Source: Jidongwangia harbinensis (lineage in GTDB: Bacteria; Actinomycetota; Actinomycetes; Mycobacteriales; Micromonosporaceae). Taken from it: a DNA stretch of 64,000 bases. Made by a program: the position numbers and the translations under genes. This document shows, piece by piece, positions 61,324 to 64,000 of this stretch (the stretch's first letter is position 1; the number at the start of each line of letters is the position of its first letter). The stretch covers positions 81,470 through 145,469 of the forward strand of contig NZ_JAIWNC010000021.1 in the NCBI RefSeq assembly GCF_020216025.1, written 5' to 3'. The notes beneath the pieces are model-generated. The model searched no databases. It saw nothing but the letters and a program-made list of their open reading frames with translations, and had not been told where the DNA came from.

Positions 61324-62132
61324 GGGAGCCCCACCCCTTGGCGGATCAGCTCGGCGAGCAGTCGCTCAGCGTTCGGCAGGACGGTGTTGGCCATCAGCAG
61401 ATCCTGGACCAGGTCCTCGTTGATCTGCCCGGGGATCGCGTCGCCGCCGTCGATGCGGTACGAGTTGCTGCCCGACCAGTACTCCGCCCGTACGGTCCGC
61501 CCGTTGAAGGTGCACACGTACGAGACGTAGCCGGCGCTGGGGAGGGTGTTGCGGCCGCATTCGGGCTGTATCTCGCGGATGAGGTGCTCGAGGCCCTCGC
61601 GGAGGTAGGGACGCTGGACGGCCGCGGAGTTGGTGCCCTCCTCGGCGTCCACCATGATGTACGCGGCGTTGAGCTCGGCGAAGAGCACGATCATCGCCCG
61701 GCCCACGGCGTCCAGTTCAGCGTCCTGGCCGGCGACCGTGCCGATGTGCGCCTTGGCCGAGTACGCCGCGTCGTGCGTGCTGATGATCGCGGGGCCGGCG
61801 AGCCACCACACCTTCAACAACTCGACTTTCGTGACAGCGGCTTCGGCCTTGCCACGCAGTTCGCTGGTGAGCTGCCGGTCGAGACGGACGAGCACGTCGC
61901 TCTTGGCCCCGTTGACGGCGCTGACCGCTTGCTGGACCAACTCGTTGATCTCGGCCACCGAGTAGTTGCCGTCGCGGCCCTTGTCGTACGCGCTGATGAA
62001 GAACTGGACGAACGCCTCGTAGCTGGCGTCGGCCCGTGCCGGCGCCGGTCTGACGGCCACGGCTGACCCGGTCAGGGCCAGGCCGACGAGGGCGGCGGTG
62101 ATACCGCGTCGCAGTGGTCCCGCTTTTCGCAC
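61320..62132 (-). CDS. secreted protein B of the three-gene operon
   Basis: 270 residues, middle gene. Signal peptide ending PARA~33, then VAEINELVQQAVSAVNGAKS, DVLVRLDRQLTSELRGKAEA and AVTKVELLKVWWLAGPAIIS, a helical stretch that follows the same periodic pattern as the flanking paralogs, with weak sequence similarity. The Cys pair (PECGRN, YVCTFNG) sits in the same C-terminal hairpin position. Probably a diverged member of the same fold that partners the other two (inference). Confidence 0.78.
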   Translation of the reverse strand: MRKAGPLRRGITAALVGLALTGSAVAVRPAPARADASYEAFVQFFISAYDKGRDGNYSVAEINELVQQAVSAVNGAKSDVLVRLDRQLTSELRGKAEAAVTKVELLKVWWLAGPAIISTHDAAYSAKAHIGTVAGQDAELDAVGRAMIVLFAELNAAYIMVDAEEGTNSAAVQRPYLREGLEHLIREIQPECGRNTLPSAGYVSYVCTFNGRTVRAEYWSGSNSYRIDGGDAIPGQINEDLVQDLLMANTVLPNAERLLAELIRQGVGLP

Positions 62133-62156
62133 TGTCGTCTCCTCGGATCTCGTGGA

Positions 62157-62945
62157 CTACCGCGCCGCGCGGAGCGTCGGGAGGGCGCGGACGGCCGTGG
62201 CGTAGGAGGTGTTCCGGCCGGCCTGCAGCCGTACCGCGTCGAAGTCGGCCTCGCTGGGGTAGGCGGGGAAGGTCGTGTTGTAGACGATGCTGCCGAGGTC
62301 GCCGTTGTACGCGTCGCACCAGACGATCCAGTACATGGGATCGCCGGGTCGCGGGCGCACCTCGTTGTCCTGCAGCGCGTCCTGCATGCCGCAACGCGTC
62401 GGTTTCATCTTCACCACGACCGCGTCGTACCCGGTGATGAGGCTGTCGAGCAGGCCCTTCGTGGACAGGCCGTACTTGGCGAAGCCGGTCATCGCGATCG
62501 CGTAGATGACGCCCATGAGCTTGCCGATGTTGTCAGCCGCCGGGAGGCTCTGCACGGTGGTGAAGTAGGAGCTGGAGAGGTGTGCGCAGTCGACGGCGCC
62601 GTTGATGAACGGGCCGAGCAGGTTGCCCGGCATGCTGTCGATCTGGGCGAACTTGGTGACCGCCGACTGTGTGCATGCTTCGACATCGGCGGCGGCCACG
62701 GCGTCGATGTGGTTGAGGATCTCCTGCTTGGAGTTTTCGACCGCGGCGATGATCTCTCGCTTGGCGGCTTCGAGCTGTGCGTTGCTGCCGCCTCCGCCGC
62801 TGGTCGCCGCGAGGGTCACCACCGCGCCGATGACGACGTCGAACCAGTTCACGATCGCGGCCTGTGCCGGCTTGGCCGGCGCGACGACGCCGGCCGTCAG
62901 GGCCAGGCTCGCCGCGACGATCGCACCCAACAATTTCAGTCTCAT
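62157..62945 (-). CDS. secreted protein A1, paralog of 60556-61323
   Basis: 262 residues, first gene of the operon. Signal peptide (1-29, AKPAQA cut), then KREIIAAVENSKQEILNHID, AAADVEACTQSAVTKFAQID, SMPGNLLGPFINGAVDCAHL and LPAADNIGKLMGVIYAIAM, nearly identical to the third gene over ~100 residues. The C-terminal Cys pair is TRCGMQDA and IVWCDAYNG. Function unknown. A strong GGAGGT precedes ATG 62945. Gene order A1-B-A2, with 24-base and overlapping junctions. Confidence 0.83.
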   Translation of the reverse strand: MRLKLLGAIVAASLALTAGVVAPAKPAQAAIVNWFDVVIGAVVTLAATSGGGGSNAQLEAAKREIIAAVENSKQEILNHIDAVAAADVEACTQSAVTKFAQIDSMPGNLLGPFINGAVDCAHLSSSYFTTVQSLPAADNIGKLMGVIYAIAMTGFAKYGLSTKGLLDSLITGYDAVVVKMKPTRCGMQDALQDNEVRPRPGDPMYWIVWCDAYNGDLGSIVYNTTFPAYPSEADFDAVRLQAGRNTSYATAVRALPTLRAAR

Positions 62946-63174
62946 GTGTGCCGGACCTCCTTCGGCTCCCCGGTCGAAGAGTCGGGTCCAGTCAACCGAC
63001 GGCACACCTCAGCAGCCGGGCCGTGATCTGCCCGTTATCAATGTTGCTCGATCGCGCACCGGCGGATGCCAGCGGTACACGTGGCGGCGGGACTTGCGGC
63101 CGACGGGCGGCGTGAGTTCGCGAATGTGTCGCCGGTAGCTCGGCGGGCTGCCGTACTGAATAGGATTCGCCGTC

Positions 63175-63702
63175 ATGCGCACCATCGCGAGCGACCGTCT
63201 TCTCTTGCGCCCCTGGCAGGACGACGATGCCGACTTTCTCCTGGACCTGAGGTCGGACCCGGTGGACGTGCCCGTCCCCGGCGCGCCTCCGACGACCATG
63301 AGGACGAGGAAGGACGCGCTTGCGTCGATCGGACGTATGCGTGCCATCGAACACCCCGTTCACGGCAGCTGGGTGATCGCCACAACGAACGGTCTGCTGC
63401 TCGGCAGCCTCCTGCTCCTGCCGATCCCGCAGTGGGCGGTGCAATCTTCCGGCGGGCCGGACGACGTGGAGATCGGCTGGCGCCTGCACCCGGGCGCCCG
63501 GGGACGGGGCTATGCCACCGAAGCAGCAAGGGCCGTCCTTCACGACGCATTCGGTCGCGGACTGCCGAAGGTCCTCGCCGTGACCGAGCCGGACAACCAC
63601 GCCTCGCAGGCCGTCTGCAGGCGGCTCGGCATGACAGCGCTCGGGCGTACGACGAAGTACTACGACACCGTCAACGACCTCTTCGAGAAGTTGCCCAGTT
63701 GA
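63175..63702 (+). CDS. GNAT family N-acetyltransferase
   Basis: 175 residues. TIASDRLLLRPWQDDDADFLL is the RimJ-like start, GARGRGYATEAARAVL the acetyl-CoA loop and EPDNHASQAVCRRLGM motif B. Divergent from the secreted operon with ~230 bases between. Third GNAT gene of the window; they are not close duplicates. Confidence 0.88.
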   Translation: MRTIASDRLLLRPWQDDDADFLLDLRSDPVDVPVPGAPPTTMRTRKDALASIGRMRAIEHPVHGSWVIATTNGLLLGSLLLLPIPQWAVQSSGGPDDVEIGWRLHPGARGRGYATEAARAVLHDAFGRGLPKVLAVTEPDNHASQAVCRRLGMTALGRTTKYYDTVNDLFEKLPS

Positions 63703-64000
63703 TCAAGAGGTCATGACCGCATTCCCGCTCCCTCCCCACCCAGGCGGAATAATGTCCGCCGTAGGGCGACGAAGGGCACATGGTGGAATCCTCTGAGTCT
63801 TCACAACCCCCGGGTTGATCACGCTGGGCGTGAAACCGGCGGCCCGGTCACGGTTGTCGCTGGGTCGGGTGAGGGGGCTGGTGCGGGCGTGCCGGCCTCG
63901 TCACCATCGGGCTTGTCGGGGGTGTCCACCCTCGATGGGTGCCCGTGACGTCGACGCGTGCTTGGAAGTGAAGTCCGTCTCTGAGTCTGGCGCTGGGACC
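63703..64000. other. right edge, no gene recognised
   Basis: About 300 bases to the window end. Minus-strand reading gives a protein-like piece (LHFQARVDVTGTHRGW) but no family can be named; a gene may continue beyond the edge. Confidence 0.3.

Overview
The window is high-GC DNA with the gene styles of a mycelial actinobacterium, most likely a Micromonosporaceae member such as Actinoplanes or a relative. That placement is inferred from GC content, GTG/TTG starts and family repertoire (Methyltransf_19-type methyltransferase, HTH-WD40 fusion, secreted repeat-tailed hydrolases, DUF4041 relic); no rRNA or marker gene is present. I see no tRNA, rRNA, CRISPR array or replication origin. The long ORFs antisense to real genes are GC-driven shadows.

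Layout. 1-9.0 kb: the C-terminal part of a trypsin-like secreted protease with a repeat tail, a LacI-type sugar sensor fused to PAS-GGDEF-EAL (c-di-GMP turnover), and an Lrp/AsnC regulator divergent from a three-gene 2-oxoacid dehydrogenase operon (E1 alpha, E1 beta, E2, no E3). 9-20 kb: secreted SGNH lipoprotein, secreted double DUF3237 protein, membrane protein, TIGR01777 epimerase, secreted GH5 enzyme, a decayed DUF4041/T5orf172 gene, a GH10 enzyme without signal peptide, and an MMPL transporter overlapping a SnoaL-like gene. 20-36 kb: accessory genes with visible decay (aldo/keto reductase relic, frameshifted P-loop kinase, TRIC-type channel relic), a WD40 protein, APH-like kinase, MOSC, GrpB, amidase, and a GntR/hydrolase divergent pair.

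36-49 kb is a run of divergent regulator/enzyme pairs, several with a readable operator between them: TetR with an enoyl-CoA hydratase/epimerase operon, MarR with a tautomerase, a self-contained MerR promoter, ArsR-type HTH with a dienelactone hydrolase, LysR with an NmrA-type reductase, and AraC with a methyltransferase. Three unrelated SAM-dependent methyltransferases then lie close together. 50-58 kb is mostly secreted: a VWA protein, a discoidin/beta-helix protein behind a LacI-type palindrome, an anchored surface protein, and an AA10 lytic polysaccharide monooxygenase.

58-64 kb holds a truncated IS5-type transposase, two GNAT acetyltransferases, and a three-gene operon of secreted proteins of unknown function. 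The first and third are clear paralogs; the middle one shares their layout. This operon (60556-62945) is the best candidate for an undescribed system. As a whole the region looks like a saprophyte's polysaccharide-utilisation and environmental-response territory with gene decay.
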